Below are positions 34,613 to 34,738 of a DNA stretch of 34,738 nt, in pieces. The notes beneath the pieces were generated by a model. That model was not told the DNA's origin. It saw only the letters and a program-made list of their open reading frames with translations, and ran no database searches. Source of the stretch: Methylococcales bacterium (lineage in GTDB: Bacteria; Pseudomonadota; Gammaproteobacteria; Methylococcales; Methylomonadaceae); contig JAQTUW010000029.1 in NCBI GenBank assembly GCA_028707085.1, positions 1-34,738 of the forward strand, read 5' to 3'. The translations under genes were made by a program, and so were the position numbers. Each line of letters begins with the position of its first letter. Positions within the stretch are counted from its first letter, which is position 1.

Positions 34613-34738
34613 TTAAAGCACCGCTTCGACATTTGCGACCACATTTTCGACCGTAAAGCCAAACTCCTTGAAGAGCTGGCCGGCCGGAGCCGATTCGCCG
34701 AAACGATCCAGACCGACGATTCTGCCCTGGCTGCCCGC
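34613..34738 (-). CDS. tkt: Transketolase, 3' end only
   Basis: Only the last 41 codons lie in the window. The translated end reads [20 protein letters not shown], then [13 protein letters not shown] and stop, which matches the conserved C-terminus of transketolase (FGESAP...LFxEFGFT-V-x-NVV). The enzyme moves two-carbon units between sugar phosphates with thiamine diphosphate in the pentose phosphate and Calvin-type pathways. The reading frame enters from the right edge. Confidence 0.92.
   Translation of the reverse strand, partial: AGSQGRIVGLDRFGESAPAGQLFKEFGFTVENVVANVEAVL

Overview
The window looks like part of the chromosome of a gammaproteobacterium. Its core is one complete division and cell wall (dcw) cluster in the classical proteobacterial order. 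It is flanked by ordinary housekeeping genes (cyoE, rsmD, trpE/trpG, a DUF2782 gene, transketolase). Gene style and intergenic texture remind me of methane-oxidising Methylococcales, but nothing in the window proves that; treat it as a guess. No rRNA, tRNA, CRISPR array or intact insertion sequence was seen.

Layout. 1-419 (-): 5' part of cyoE (haem O synthase). 491-3746 (+): two overlapping M16 peptidase-family genes, one with and one without the zinc site, then rsmD. 3747-4600: a 7-bp tandem repeat, a good sigma70-type promoter, a small secreted protein with heptad-spaced histidines, and a terminator. 4621-5838 (+): an MFS transporter. 5952-9301 (+): trpE, trpG and a HI0933-family flavoprotein, tightly packed. 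9636-10755 (+): a surface-protein gene broken by three small insertions. 10959-12043: a TetR regulator and a four-helix membrane protein, divergent, sharing a short control region with a perfect 20-bp palindrome.

12305-30880 (-): the dcw cluster, transcribed right to left as mraZ-rsmH-ftsL-ftsI-murE-murF-mraY-murD-ftsW-murG-murC-murB-ddlB-ftsQ-ftsA-ftsZ-lpxC. Most neighbours overlap by 1-8 bases (ATGA or TAATG junctions), so they are probably translated in a coupled way. Together they make UDP-MurNAc-pentapeptide, lipids I and II, and the division machinery; lpxC adds lipid A synthesis. Upstream of mraZ is a clear promoter whose -10 runs into four AGTGG-like boxes spaced 10-11 bp, the expected form of an MraZ operator.

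30881-34738: a long gene-poor stretch, a glutathione S-transferase-like gene behind a DUF2782 gene, then the least familiar part of the window. A 449-residue protein contains 19 copies of a T-G-V-x-K/R-Y-L motif, most on an exact 20-residue period. Just upstream lies an 85-residue secreted protein with a duplicated YPAxNFQPKVIYSSE motif. Beyond these is a 108-bp element bounded by perfect 20-bp inverted repeats, and the 3' end of transketolase. The repeat-protein pair is the best candidate for something undescribed.
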